Of a DNA stretch of 40,983 bases, positions 17,234-25,702 are shown in pieces. Position 1 is the first letter of the stretch. Every line of letters starts with the position of its first letter. The notes under the pieces are model-generated. The model was not told the DNA's origin. It saw only the letters and a list, made by a program, of their open reading frames with translations, and did no database searches. This stretch comes from JBCDJG01 sp038748065 (GTDB lineage Bacteria > Pseudomonadota > Gammaproteobacteria > Pseudomonadales > Halieaceae): the NCBI GenBank assembly GCA_038748065.1, contig JBCDJG010000045.1, forward strand, positions 1 to 40,983, read 5' to 3'. The position numbers and the translations under genes were made by a program.

Positions 17234-18133
17234 CTAGGCGTTAGCGACACCATGAGGAACATGGCCGGTTGCGATATGGGCGCTGGCAGATTCACAGTGT
17301 GACTGCTGATCGTCAAAGAAGACATCAGCCTGGTAGGCTCTTAAAAATTCCGTTTTATCCAGGCCCCCCAGGAAAATCGATTCATCGATTCGAATATCCC
17401 AGTCACGCAGCGTGCGAATCACCCGCTCGTGTGCCGGCGCCGACCGCGCGGTGACCAGTGCCGTTCGAATGGGTGACTCAGTGGCCGGGAAGGCCTGCTG
17501 TAGCTGGTGCAGCGCAGACAGAAAGGATTTGAAAGGGCCACCGCCGAGGGGCTTTCGAGCCGCCGCCATTTCGTTTGCGGTGAAGGCCTCCAGGCCTTCG
17601 GCCTTGTAGATCTGCTCCGCCTCATCAGAAAACAGAACCGCATCACCATCGAAGGCGAAACGTAGTTGCCCGGCATCACTCTGCCCACTGGTGCTGGACA
17701 TGAGGGTCGCCGCCGCCACACCGCAGTCGAGGGCATAGCGCACGTCCTCGGCCTCGCTGGAGAGAAAGAGTTGGCATCCAAAAGCATTGATATAACGCCA
17801 GGGGCTTTCACCGCCACAAAAGGCGGCGCGGCTAATGTCGAGCCGGTGGTGCTGAATCGAGTTGAAAACCCGCAGCCCCGTATCGGCACTATTGCGCGAC
17901 AGCAGTACAACCTCTACCTGGCTCTCTTCGCCAAGCATCTCATTGAGACGCAGCAGTTTGTGTACCAGCGGAAAGGCCTCACCCGGCGCCAGCGGCTCCT
18001 CCTCCCGCTCCACCTGGTAGCGTGAGTAGGCTTCGAGCCCTTCATCCATGTAGACCTGATGGCTGTCGTCGAGGTTAAACAGCGCTCTCGAAGAGATCGC
18101 AATTACGAGTTTACTGTCAAGCTTTGACGCCAT
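17234..18133 (-). CDS. Cytosolic 5'-nucleotidase, NT5C1 family (PF06189 type)
   Basis: 299 residues. The pattern LVIAISSRALFNL near the N-terminus, EAFPLVHKLLRLN, VEVVLLSRNSADTGLRVFNSI and FCGGESPWRYINAF is characteristic of the bacterial relatives of animal cytosolic 5'-nucleotidase 1A. These HAD-like enzymes remove phosphate from nucleoside monophosphates, mainly AMP. The C-terminal half has FDGDAVLFSDEAE and a repeat-like FLGGLDKTEFLRAYQADVFFDDQ. There is no signal peptide, so it should be cytosolic. It stands between the CoA-transferase and cysB, with gaps of about 80 and 110 nt, so it is probably a single-gene unit. Confidence 0.85.
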   Translation of the reverse strand: MASKLDSKLVIAISSRALFNLDDSHQVYMDEGLEAYSRYQVEREEEPLAPGEAFPLVHKLLRLNEMLGEESQVEVVLLSRNSADTGLRVFNSIQHHRLDISRAAFCGGESPWRYINAFGCQLFLSSEAEDVRYALDCGVAAATLMSSTSGQSDAGQLRFAFDGDAVLFSDEAEQIYKAEGLEAFTANEMAAARKPLGGGPFKSFLSALHQLQQAFPATESPIRTALVTARSAPAHERVIRTLRDWDIRIDESIFLGGLDKTEFLRAYQADVFFDDQQSHCESASAHIATGHVPHGVANA

Positions 18134-18212
18134 GGGTAAAGCATAACCAATTAGCCGGGGCTTGATAATACGGCTCGATGGCGCCCTGCATGAAAACTGT
18201 ACAGGTGTCGGA

Positions 18213-20360
18213 CTAGCCCGCCTTTAGCAGGCCCCGCTCTTCGAGCTCCATCATCAGCAGCTGCTGCACCAGAAAGTCACGCGTGGTGCCAGGATGACGC
18301 AGGTCGACGCGCTCCAGAAAGGGCGCGACCAGTTCTTCGTCGTGCTGTTGCAGGAGGGCACGGAATACGCGGGACATGAAACGCGGTGGGTCCTCACTGA
18401 GGGCGCGAATCTTGCGTAGGCTGGCAGCCAGCGCGATCTCATCTGCAGTGAGTTCGGTGCCAAAAGGATAGTCCCTGAGCAGGCCTGAGCGGTAGTGTGC
18501 CTTGAGAGCTGCGCCGAGTCGCGTGGGTGTGTTGTCCCTCGCATGCGGCGGTATTTCATAGTCGGCCTCTACTTTGCCGCTTGTCTTGGCATGAGCCAGA
18601 AGTTCGGCCTGAAAACGCGAGTCCGTGATACACAGCAGCCGCTTGATGATTTCGCTGTCACTCTGGCCACGCAGCTCCGCCACGCCGTATTCAGTGACGA
18701 TAACGTCGCGGAGGTGCTTGGGGATGGTGATGTGGCCGTAGTGGGGCACGACATTTGAGCTCAGCTGCTTGCCTAGCCCTCGCGTGCTGCGGATGCACAA
18801 CACTGAATGCGCCTCAGGCAAGTCATGGGCCATCGCAACGAAGTTGTATTGCCCCCCGACGCCAGAGATGACCGTGCCATCTTCCAGCGCATCAGAAGAC
18901 ACCGCGCCAGTGAGCGTCACGAGCATCCCGGTGTTGATGAAGCGTGCCTTGCGACGCTGGGCCGAATATAGCCTGGGATTTTGCAAGAGCTGATTAGTGC
19001 GCAGCACGCTGGTCATACAAATTGCATCCTGCAACTCGTCATCAAGGTGAGCCAGTCGCCGATAAAAATCACTGGGGCCGAGGAAAAAACCGCCGTGCAG
19101 TATGCGGCCATTAGACAACGTTCGCTGAGCGCCAGAGGCAACCAGGACAGACCTCAATTCGCTGTCATCGAGGTCATTGGCATATGCCTGGCCGGCGATG
19201 CTCACGGTATCATCCTGCAGTCGGCAATTCGCCGGCAGGATGCCCCAGTGTTGCAGCCTGGCCAGGCTTACCGCGTCGAGCCGCCGCGGAATAAAACCGC
19301 TGCCGCGACCCCATTGCATCAGCGCCTCATCTACGCGCTCTGTTATCAGCCCCTCATTCAGGGCCGCTTGCAGCTCAGGCTCATCGTAGACACGGCGCTT
19401 GATGATGCCCTGGTCTATGAGCTGAAGCATACCGTTAACAAACATCTCGGTAGAGCAGTACAGCCCGTCACTGAAGGGCGTGGCGCTTTCTTGCAGCGCC
19501 GGCGGCTGCGTCGTCAAACCATCCAGCATATTCTGATAGGCGACAGGCTCCGTATGGCGCAGGATGAGTGCTTGCGCAACAGCATCACCAAGTGCGCCGA
19601 TCCCGATCTGCAGCGTGCCCCCATCGGGTACCAGCGAGCTCGCATGGATCGCAGTGGCGTAGTCGGCCAGGGGCACAGCGCCGTTTGGCACTGCAAATAA
19701 ACGGCGATCATAGGCGGCATTGTTCAGCACCAGATCGAAGGTGTTGTCCGGCACCAACGCGTCATTACCCATGAATGGCATATCCGGATGCGTCTGTGCG
19801 ATAGTCATAAACTCGCGCCCGGCTGCACGCAGCGAGGCAATGACGTCCGTGGCCGTATCTGGATTGCTGGCCAGGCTGAGCTCCAGGCCGCCTGGTACTT
19901 TTCGGGCGGCAACCAACTGCAGTAGCAGGTTGACACCCTGCGCGCACATATCCCTGGCGATGTGGGTGTAATTACTGGAGATGTAATTGCGCTGAGCACT
20001 CTCCACGCCTTTCATGGCGCCGGCCTTGAAATAGAGCTCGCTCACCTGAATGTTGTCCGGCACGGTATTTGCGCGCAAATCAGCCATGTAGTCGAGCCCT
20101 TCGTAGTCACCGAAGAGGCGCTCCATGATGGGCTTTGCCAGGCCAGCCTCGATGTGGCTATCCGGTGTGGGCACTTCGAGAGAGAGGGCTGTAAAAATAT
20201 GGAGTTCAATGTCTTGATCAGCTTTCGCACGCCGGTAAATGGCGTTCAGCAGCTGCACCGGTTTCCCCAGTCCGAGGGGGGTGGCGATAACCAGACGCTT
20301 GCCCAGACGTGCTAGCGCACTGTCGACACAGGCCTCGACGTCAGAGACGATTTCCGTCAT
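18213..20360 (-). CDS. Large acetyl-CoA hydrolase/CoA-transferase family protein
   Basis: 715 residues. The fold is that of class I CoA-transferases of the acetyl-CoA hydrolase/4-hydroxybutyrate CoA-transferase group. GTLQIGIGALGDAVAQAL (about 248-265) is the CoA-site segment. YCSTEMF carries the likely catalytic Glu305. SGVGGQYNFVAMA and GHITIPKHLRDVIVTEYGVAELRG mark the C-terminal domain. The last 100 residues are an extra helical extension. Ordinary members are about 430-550 residues. It should move CoA between carboxylic acids or hydrolyse acyl-CoA; the substrate is unknown. GGAG lies 7 nt before the ATG. It fits the acyl-CoA theme of the window but is not joined to another gene. Confidence 0.85.
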   Translation of the reverse strand: MTEIVSDVEACVDSALARLGKRLVIATPLGLGKPVQLLNAIYRRAKADQDIELHIFTALSLEVPTPDSHIEAGLAKPIMERLFGDYEGLDYMADLRANTVPDNIQVSELYFKAGAMKGVESAQRNYISSNYTHIARDMCAQGVNLLLQLVAARKVPGGLELSLASNPDTATDVIASLRAAGREFMTIAQTHPDMPFMGNDALVPDNTFDLVLNNAAYDRRLFAVPNGAVPLADYATAIHASSLVPDGGTLQIGIGALGDAVAQALILRHTEPVAYQNMLDGLTTQPPALQESATPFSDGLYCSTEMFVNGMLQLIDQGIIKRRVYDEPELQAALNEGLITERVDEALMQWGRGSGFIPRRLDAVSLARLQHWGILPANCRLQDDTVSIAGQAYANDLDDSELRSVLVASGAQRTLSNGRILHGGFFLGPSDFYRRLAHLDDELQDAICMTSVLRTNQLLQNPRLYSAQRRKARFINTGMLVTLTGAVSSDALEDGTVISGVGGQYNFVAMAHDLPEAHSVLCIRSTRGLGKQLSSNVVPHYGHITIPKHLRDVIVTEYGVAELRGQSDSEIIKRLLCITDSRFQAELLAHAKTSGKVEADYEIPPHARDNTPTRLGAALKAHYRSGLLRDYPFGTELTADEIALAASLRKIRALSEDPPRFMSRVFRALLQQHDEELVAPFLERVDLRHPGTTRDFLVQQLLMMELEERGLLKAG

Positions 20361-20466
20361 TGCAGTGCTCCGTCATTCCAGTGCGCCTTCATGGCTGCCC
20401 TGTTTGCCCTGTCTGCTATCCAATCACAGATGAGCTGCCGCGCATATGATCCAGAGCAAAGGTGGT

Positions 20467-21801
20467 TCAATCCTCTGCTGCGCCGCTGAAGTACTCTTTG
20501 GATAACTTGAACACAAGCGGACCCAGCAACACCAGCGCTATCAGGTTAGGTATCGCCATGAAGGCATTAAGCGTGTCCGCGATCAGCCACACCAGGTTCA
20601 GCTCTATAACGGTGCCCACGGGGATCGCCAAAACCCAGGCCAGCCTAAAGGGCAGTATGCCTCTCGTCCCGGCCAGAAAGACAACACAACGTTCGCCATA
20701 AAAGGACCAACCTATCATGGTGGTAAAGCCGAACAAGCACAGGCCCAGCGTAACGATGTAATCGCCACCGGGAAAAGCCTGGGCAAAAGCCATGGAGGTC
20801 AGGCTCGCACCCGACACGCCACTGGGCAACACGTCCATGATGACAATCACGAGTCCCGTCATGGTGCAGACGATCAAGGTGTCGATGAAGGTGCCCAGCA
20901 TCGCGATCATGCCCTGCTCCACTGGCTGATTGGTGCGCGCAGCGGCGTGAGCTATGGGCGCGCTGCCAAGGCCCGCCTCATTCGAAAAGATGCCTCTCGC
21001 TACGCCGAAGCGGAGCGCCGCCCAAACCGTTGCACCGGCGAAACCGCCGGCCGCGGCTGCACCGTTCATGGCACTGTCGATGATATAGACAATAGCGCCG
21101 GGCACGGCCGAGAGGTTGAACAAGATGACAATGCCGCTCATGAGAATGTAGGAAATCGCCATGAACGGCACGAGCCAGCTAGCCACTGCTGCAATTCTCC
21201 GTATGCCGCCCAGCACGACCGCACCCACCAGTACCATCAACACCAGGCCCGTCGCCAGGGGCGGTACCGTGAAAGAGTCATTCAGCACTTGGGAAATTGA
21301 ATTGGACTGTACGGTGTTGGCTATACCGAATCCCGCCAACGCGCCAAACAGCGCAAAGGCGTAGCCGAGCCAGTGCCAGCGCTTATGTAGTCCGTTGCGG
21401 ATGTAATACATGGGGCCACCCGAATAGTTACCTTCGGCATCCTGCTCCCTGAAGCGCACCGCACAGACCGCCTCAGCATACTTGGTGGCCATGCCAACCA
21501 GTGCCGTGATCCACATCCAAAACAGCGCCCCCGGGCCACCCAGCGCAAGGGCCGTTGCTACACCTGCGATATTACCGGTACCGATGGTGGCAGACAGCGA
21601 TGTCATCAACGCGCTGAAGGGCGAAATATCTCCCTTGCCATCCCCCTTGCGGCCGCGCAATAGCAGGCGAAAAGCCGCAGGTATGTGCCTGATAGTTGCA
21701 AAACGCAGGCCCAGCGTCAGGAAAACGCCCGTGCCGAGCAATAGCACCAGCATGGCCGGGCCCCAGGCCCAACCGTTAATCATTGTAATGATGCTTTCCA
21801 T
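20467..21801 (-). CDS. AGCS-family Na+ (or H+)/alanine-glycine symporter
   Basis: 444 residues, about 10-11 hydrophobic segments. GTGNIAGVATALALGGPGALFWMW and ATKYAEAVCAVRFRE are the family signature, and YSGGPMYYIRNGL is the conserved loop after them. FSNEAGLGSAPIAHAAART is another diagnostic stretch. The carrier brings in alanine, glycine and sometimes their D-forms. An AAGGGGGG ribosome-binding site lies before the ATG. It starts 26 nt after the D-cysteine desulfhydrase-like gene, so uptake and breakdown of a small amino acid may be linked. It is the last gene of the yajC transcript. Confidence 0.93.
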   Translation of the reverse strand: MESIITMINGWAWGPAMLVLLLGTGVFLTLGLRFATIRHIPAAFRLLLRGRKGDGKGDISPFSALMTSLSATIGTGNIAGVATALALGGPGALFWMWITALVGMATKYAEAVCAVRFREQDAEGNYSGGPMYYIRNGLHKRWHWLGYAFALFGALAGFGIANTVQSNSISQVLNDSFTVPPLATGLVLMVLVGAVVLGGIRRIAAVASWLVPFMAISYILMSGIVILFNLSAVPGAIVYIIDSAMNGAAAAGGFAGATVWAALRFGVARGIFSNEAGLGSAPIAHAAARTNQPVEQGMIAMLGTFIDTLIVCTMTGLVIVIMDVLPSGVSGASLTSMAFAQAFPGGDYIVTLGLCLFGFTTMIGWSFYGERCVVFLAGTRGILPFRLAWVLAIPVGTVIELNLVWLIADTLNAFMAIPNLIALVLLGPLVFKLSKEYFSGAAED

Positions 21802-21827
21802 GGCATGCCCCCCTTAGGCAAGGCCTC

Positions 21828-22865
21828 TCAATGCTGGTCGGCCGGCGCTCCTTGCGGTAAGGCCTGACGTTGTGGAAACAGGCCGAATAGCCCACCGGTG
21901 TGGACAAATACGATATCGTCAGCGCTCTCGAAGCGGCCCGCCGCGATTTCTTGCAGCATGGCCTGGAAGGCCTTGCCGGTATACACCGGGTCCAGCACGA
22001 TCCCCTCGAGAGCAGCTAACTCAGCGATAAGTGTAAACACCTCCGGGTTCGCGCGGCCATAGCCCGGTGCGACATATCCATCAATGACCCGTGTCTGGTA
22101 GTCAAATACCGGGGCCTGCGGATAGCGCCGGCGCCAATCATCGATATCTTCGTCCACCTTCCGCATGAAATACTGCTCGTCATCGCTGACCGCAACCCCC
22201 CAGACCGTTGCCGGCAGCCCATGAAGCGCCGCCCCCGCGGTCAGACCAGCCTGTGTGCCACCGGAACCTGTAGCTGACACCAGGTGAGCCTGCGTGATTC
22301 CGTGCTCGTTAAAATCCTGCTTGAGCTCTTCGCAGGCCCGCACATAGCCCCACACTCCCAGCCCGTCACTACCGCCTGTTGGCACGGCCAAGGCTTTGTG
22401 GCCGGCAGCGGCATAGTGGTCTTGCCACTGGGTGAAAAGCGCATCGATATCACGGAAATAATCGCGCGTGCCATAGCAGCTGATTTGAGCACCGGCGAGC
22501 TGATCGAGCAAATAATTGCCGTCCGGGTCCTCCGGTGCCTTGCCACGGAGCAAAAGGTGAACTTTCAGCCCCAGCTGGGCGCCAACGAAAGCCGTCGCGC
22601 GGCAGTGGTTACTTTGGATGCCGCCGCAGGTGATCAGTGTGTCATAGCCCTGATCCTGGGCATGGGCGGCTATGAATTCGAGCTTGCGAACCTTGTTGCC
22701 GCTGAGGGTGCTGCCTGTCAGGTCGTCACGCTTTATCCACAGCCGCTTACCCCTGCCCCACTTGCGGGAGGCTCTTGGGAGCGCCTGGAGTGGAGTGGGC
22801 GTGTGCGCGAGCTGAACCCGGCGCGGATACTCGATGCTTGGTAAAGGCTTTGGCCGCTGAGACAA
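21828..22865 (-). CDS. PLP-dependent D-cysteine desulfhydrase / ACC deaminase family protein
   Basis: 345 residues, type II fold PLP enzyme. The PLP lysine is Lys58 in LSGNKVRKLEF. CGGIQSNHCRATA binds the substrate carboxylate, and ATGSGGTQAG holds the cofactor phosphate. The HTGGLFGLF motif near the end is typical. Relatives degrade D-cysteine to pyruvate, sulfide and ammonia or deaminate 1-aminocyclopropane-1-carboxylate; sequence alone does not settle which. The only reasonable start is TTG at 22865, 14 nt after the yajC stop, with a weak ribosome-binding site, suggesting coupling to yajC. It is followed by an alanine-type symporter, which favours an amino-acid (perhaps D-amino-acid) catabolic role. 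Confidence 0.85.
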   Translation of the reverse strand: MSQRPKPLPSIEYPRRVQLAHTPTPLQALPRASRKWGRGKRLWIKRDDLTGSTLSGNKVRKLEFIAAHAQDQGYDTLITCGGIQSNHCRATAFVGAQLGLKVHLLLRGKAPEDPDGNYLLDQLAGAQISCYGTRDYFRDIDALFTQWQDHYAAAGHKALAVPTGGSDGLGVWGYVRACEELKQDFNEHGITQAHLVSATGSGGTQAGLTAGAALHGLPATVWGVAVSDDEQYFMRKVDEDIDDWRRRYPQAPVFDYQTRVIDGYVAPGYGRANPEVFTLIAELAALEGIVLDPVYTGKAFQAMLQEIAAGRFESADDIVFVHTGGLFGLFPQRQALPQGAPADQH

Positions 22866-22879
22866 GCGCTGTCCGGCGC

Positions 22880-23215
22880 TCAGCTGCTGATGGACTTCAG
22901 CGTGCCCTTGGGCAGCACCGCGTGGACATGGATGCGCTGGAACTTCATATCCACGTTGTTGGCTACGTTGAGCACCATATAGTGCTCATCGAGCGCGGTA
23001 ACCTTGCCAAGAATGCCGGAGGTCGTTACGATCTCTGCGCCCTTTTCGAGGGCCTGTACCATCTGCTGGTGTTCCTTTTGCCGTTTGCGCTGCGGGCGAA
23101 TGGCAATGAAATAGAACAGCACGAAGAGACCGACGAGGAAAACGATCTGAAACAATTCGCCGCCTCCGGCAGGTGGTGCGGACTGGGCGTGGGCGCTGGC
23201 AATGAACAAACTCAT
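22880..23215 (-). CDS. yajC: YajC, Sec translocase accessory subunit
   Basis: 111 residues, the usual size. It has a short N-terminal part, one transmembrane helix (about residues 20-40, LFQIVFLVGLFVLFYFI), the conserved IRPQRKRQKEHQQM and GAEIVTTSGILGKV segments, and a small C-terminal beta domain. YajC joins SecD-SecF in the inner membrane. Here secD, secF and tgt are absent on both sides; the next gene in the same direction is a PLP enzyme 14 nt away. This is either a relocated yajC or a second copy. The ATG is preceded by a weak AAGAG. Confidence 0.92.
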   Translation of the reverse strand: MSLFIASAHAQSAPPAGGGELFQIVFLVGLFVLFYFIAIRPQRKRQKEHQQMVQALEKGAEIVTTSGILGKVTALDEHYMVLNVANNVDMKFQRIHVHAVLPKGTLKSISS

Positions 23216-23408
23216 CCTATGCTCTTTCTGTTGGCTTCTTGTAGTCTTTCGATGGTTTTTATCGGGCGTCTTTCACCGTGGGCGGCTGAGCCGTTGGAAA
23301 CCGCCGACAATTTACAGTACTTGCGAAGTGCCCGCAAACCGCGCGGCCCACTAGCCCACTTGGGGTAGGCGCTATAGGCAATCTATGCATACTATACCCG
23401 GGTCAATT

Positions 23409-23470
23409 TGGACGTTCGTCCAGCGGTTATGTGCGGGCGCCCACATTGGCTTCATAATAAGAACGATTAT
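23409..23470 (+). promoter_or_regulatory. Three inverted repeats upstream of the MarR gene
   Basis: TGGACG-TT-CGTCCA (23409-23422) is a perfect 6+6 palindrome. GGGCGCCC (23435-23442) is an 8-bp palindrome. ATAAT-7-ATTAT (23454-23470) ends one base before the ribosome-binding site (AGGAAAAG, 23472-23479). MarR proteins bind 16-20-bp palindromes in their own promoter, so one or more may be the operator. No convincing -35/-10 pair was found. Confidence 0.45.
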
Positions 23471-23485
23471 CAGGAAAAGCGCATC

Positions 23486-23989
23486 ATGACGACAACTGCA
23501 GAACGCAACCAAAAGATTGCATACCATCTATCGAACAACCTGCCCAGGCTCCTTCGCGAGTTCAGCAAAGACTTCGAGCGACGGATACTGGTCGGCCTCG
23601 CCAAGGAGGGCTACCCTGATATCCGTCCGGCTCACAGTGCCGTTTTCGCTAACCTAGGAATGGGCGCCGTGCGCGTCACCGAACTCGCGGAGCGGGCCCA
23701 GGTTACGCAACAGGCGATGGGTAAGATGCTGAAAGAGCTCGAGCAGATGGGTTATGTCGCCCGCGATGTCGACAGCCAGGACAAGCGAGCGAAGGAAATC
23801 AGAATGACCGAAAAAGGCATTCAAATGACCTGGGCAAGCTTGCGCGTCGTCGACAACGTCTACAGCTACTACGCCGAGAAGATCGGCGCGGAGGATTTGG
23901 AAGAGCTTGAGCAACGCCTGCGGAGCGCCGTGCGCTCGCTGGAGCTGGACTATCTGCCAGAGTCCTGGGTTGAAAACGAGCCGGGTTGA
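23486..23989 (+). CDS. MarR-family transcriptional regulator
   Basis: 167 residues from the ATG at 23486, which has AGGAAAAG six bases upstream; the frame is open to 23408, but that part contains palindromic DNA and is unlike the family. The winged helix is visible: AVFANLGMGAVRVTELAERAQVTQQAMGKMLKELEQMGYVARDVDSQDKRAKEIRMTEKG, with the DxRAK wing. Such proteins respond to phenolic or acyl-CoA ligands. The stop is 9 nt before the acyl-CoA synthetase, so both are in one operon. It probably senses the substrate or product of that synthetase. Confidence 0.93.
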   Translation: MTTTAERNQKIAYHLSNNLPRLLREFSKDFERRILVGLAKEGYPDIRPAHSAVFANLGMGAVRVTELAERAQVTQQAMGKMLKELEQMGYVARDVDSQDKRAKEIRMTEKGIQMTWASLRVVDNVYSYYAEKIGAEDLEELEQRLRSAVRSLELDYLPESWVENEPG

Positions 23990-23998
23990 GGAGCCATC

Positions 23999-25702
23999 AT
24001 GTCCGCCAGCCAGCAAATTGTGCGTGCTCTTGACGAGGCACGAGACCAGCTCACCGGCCCGGGTGCGCCCTTTGAAATAGAAGACAGGCAGGTAGGCGGG
24101 ACCGTCTTCAGAGTCTATAAAAATGCCCCGGCAAATCTGCGTGAGGCCATCGCAGTGGCTCGCGAGCATGGCGACAAAACCTTCCTGACCTACGGCGATG
24201 AGCGCTTCAGTTTCAACGACTACTTTGAGCGCGTTGATCGTCTCGGCGGTCACCTGGTCGATCACTACGGAATCGCCAAGGGCGATCGCGTCGCTATCGC
24301 CATGCGCAACTACCCGGAGTGGATGATGGCCTACGCCGCCATCGTCTCGGTTGGCGCAATTGTGGTACCGCTAAACAGCTGGGGCCAGGCTGACGAACTG
24401 GCCTACGCGCTTTCAGATGCTGGTGCCAGGCTGGTGTTTTGCGATGAACAGCGCGCATCGTATATCGACGACCGTCTGGACGGGCTGGGCTGCGATGCCA
24501 TCGTGGTGCGCTCAGACCGGCAATTTGATAGTTCTCGAATTGCCACCTGGGACTCGACCCAGGGCGGCGCGGCTGAATTGCCTGAGGTCGACATCAGCGC
24601 CGGCGATCTGGCGATGATCATGTATACCTCAGGCACGACGGGCAACCCAAAAGGCGCCGTATCAACGCACTTCGCCGTTTGCCAGGCCCTGCAGAATTTT
24701 GAAGTTCATTCCTATATGTCCGCGATGGTCAATCCGGAGACGATCGGCCGCATGATGGAAAGTGGTTTTGAGCCCAGCACACTGCTCACCATGCCTTTGT
24801 TTCATGTCTCAGGTTGTTACTCTGTGTTCCTGCTGAACCTGAGGGGCGGGCGCAAGACCAGCATCATGTATAAATGGGATCCGGACGAGGCTCTACGCAT
24901 CATCGAACGCGAGCATATAACCGTGTTTACCGGCGTTCCAACAATGACAATGGCAATGATGGGCTCCGAGCTCTGGGATAAAACTGACACGAGCAGCCTT
25001 TTTTCCATTGGCGCAGGCGGCACCGCCTGCCCGCCGCACCTGAAGGATCTGATCTACGGCAAGCTACCCCAGGCTTATCCCGGCACTGGCTACGGCATGA
25101 CCGAGACCAATGCGACCTGCGCGAACTGCACCGGTGAAGCCTGGCGGCTGGAGCCGACCTCGTCGGGCACGCTTTCCCCCATCGTGGAGCTGAAAACCGT
25201 CGACGATGACGGCAACGACCTCGCTGAAGGCGAAACAGGTGAACTCTACGTTCGCAGCCCTGCCAATGTGCAACAGTACTGGAACCTGCCCGAGGCGAGC
25301 GCAGCCACCTTCAAGGACGGATGGGTAGCCACCGGCGATATTGGCTACCTCAATGAAGACGGCTTCCTGTTCATTGTCGATCGAAAGAAAGACATGGTTA
25401 TTCGCGGTGGTGAGAATATCTATCCCATCGAGGTAGAGGGCGCCCTGCTGACCCATCCCGCGGTGCACGAAGCCGCGGTGTTCGGGGTCCCTCACGACAC
25501 CTGGGGCGAAGAACTCGTCGCCACCGTCTATGCCGACGAAGGCACCAGCGCGTCAGAACTGGCGGACTATCTGCGCGATCAACTGGCTGCCTTCAAGGTG
25601 CCGGCGCACCTCAATCTCCAGGCCACGCCGCTGGAGAAAAATGCTACCGGTAAGGTACTGAAGAAGGCCATCCGTCAGGCCTGGCTGGACGGCCAGGGCT
25701 AG
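23999..25702 (+). CDS. Acyl-CoA synthetase (AMP-binding, ANL superfamily)
   Basis: 567 residues. It activates a carboxylic acid to its CoA thioester through an acyl-AMP. The P-loop YTSGTTGNPKGA (209-220), the A5 motif YGMTETNA, A7 GWVATGDIGYLNEDGF, A8 DRKKDMVIRGGENIYPIEVE and the catalytic Lys552 (NATGKVLKK) are complete. The substrate is probably a medium- or long-chain fatty acid or an aryl/steroid acid; the sequence does not say. It shares an operon with the MarR gene. Its last four bases overlap the convergent channel gene, leaving no room for a terminator. Confidence 0.95.
   Translation: MSASQQIVRALDEARDQLTGPGAPFEIEDRQVGGTVFRVYKNAPANLREAIAVAREHGDKTFLTYGDERFSFNDYFERVDRLGGHLVDHYGIAKGDRVAIAMRNYPEWMMAYAAIVSVGAIVVPLNSWGQADELAYALSDAGARLVFCDEQRASYIDDRLDGLGCDAIVVRSDRQFDSSRIATWDSTQGGAAELPEVDISAGDLAMIMYTSGTTGNPKGAVSTHFAVCQALQNFEVHSYMSAMVNPETIGRMMESGFEPSTLLTMPLFHVSGCYSVFLLNLRGGRKTSIMYKWDPDEALRIIEREHITVFTGVPTMTMAMMGSELWDKTDTSSLFSIGAGGTACPPHLKDLIYGKLPQAYPGTGYGMTETNATCANCTGEAWRLEPTSSGTLSPIVELKTVDDDGNDLAEGETGELYVRSPANVQQYWNLPEASAATFKDGWVATGDIGYLNEDGFLFIVDRKKDMVIRGGENIYPIEVEGALLTHPAVHEAAVFGVPHDTWGEELVATVYADEGTSASELADYLRDQLAAFKVPAHLNLQATPLEKNATGKVLKKAIRQAWLDGQG

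Noticed and set aside
18981..19700. 239-codon plus-strand frame opposite the CoA-transferase
   Set aside because: Antisense shadow; no recognisable protein and no ribosome-binding site noted.
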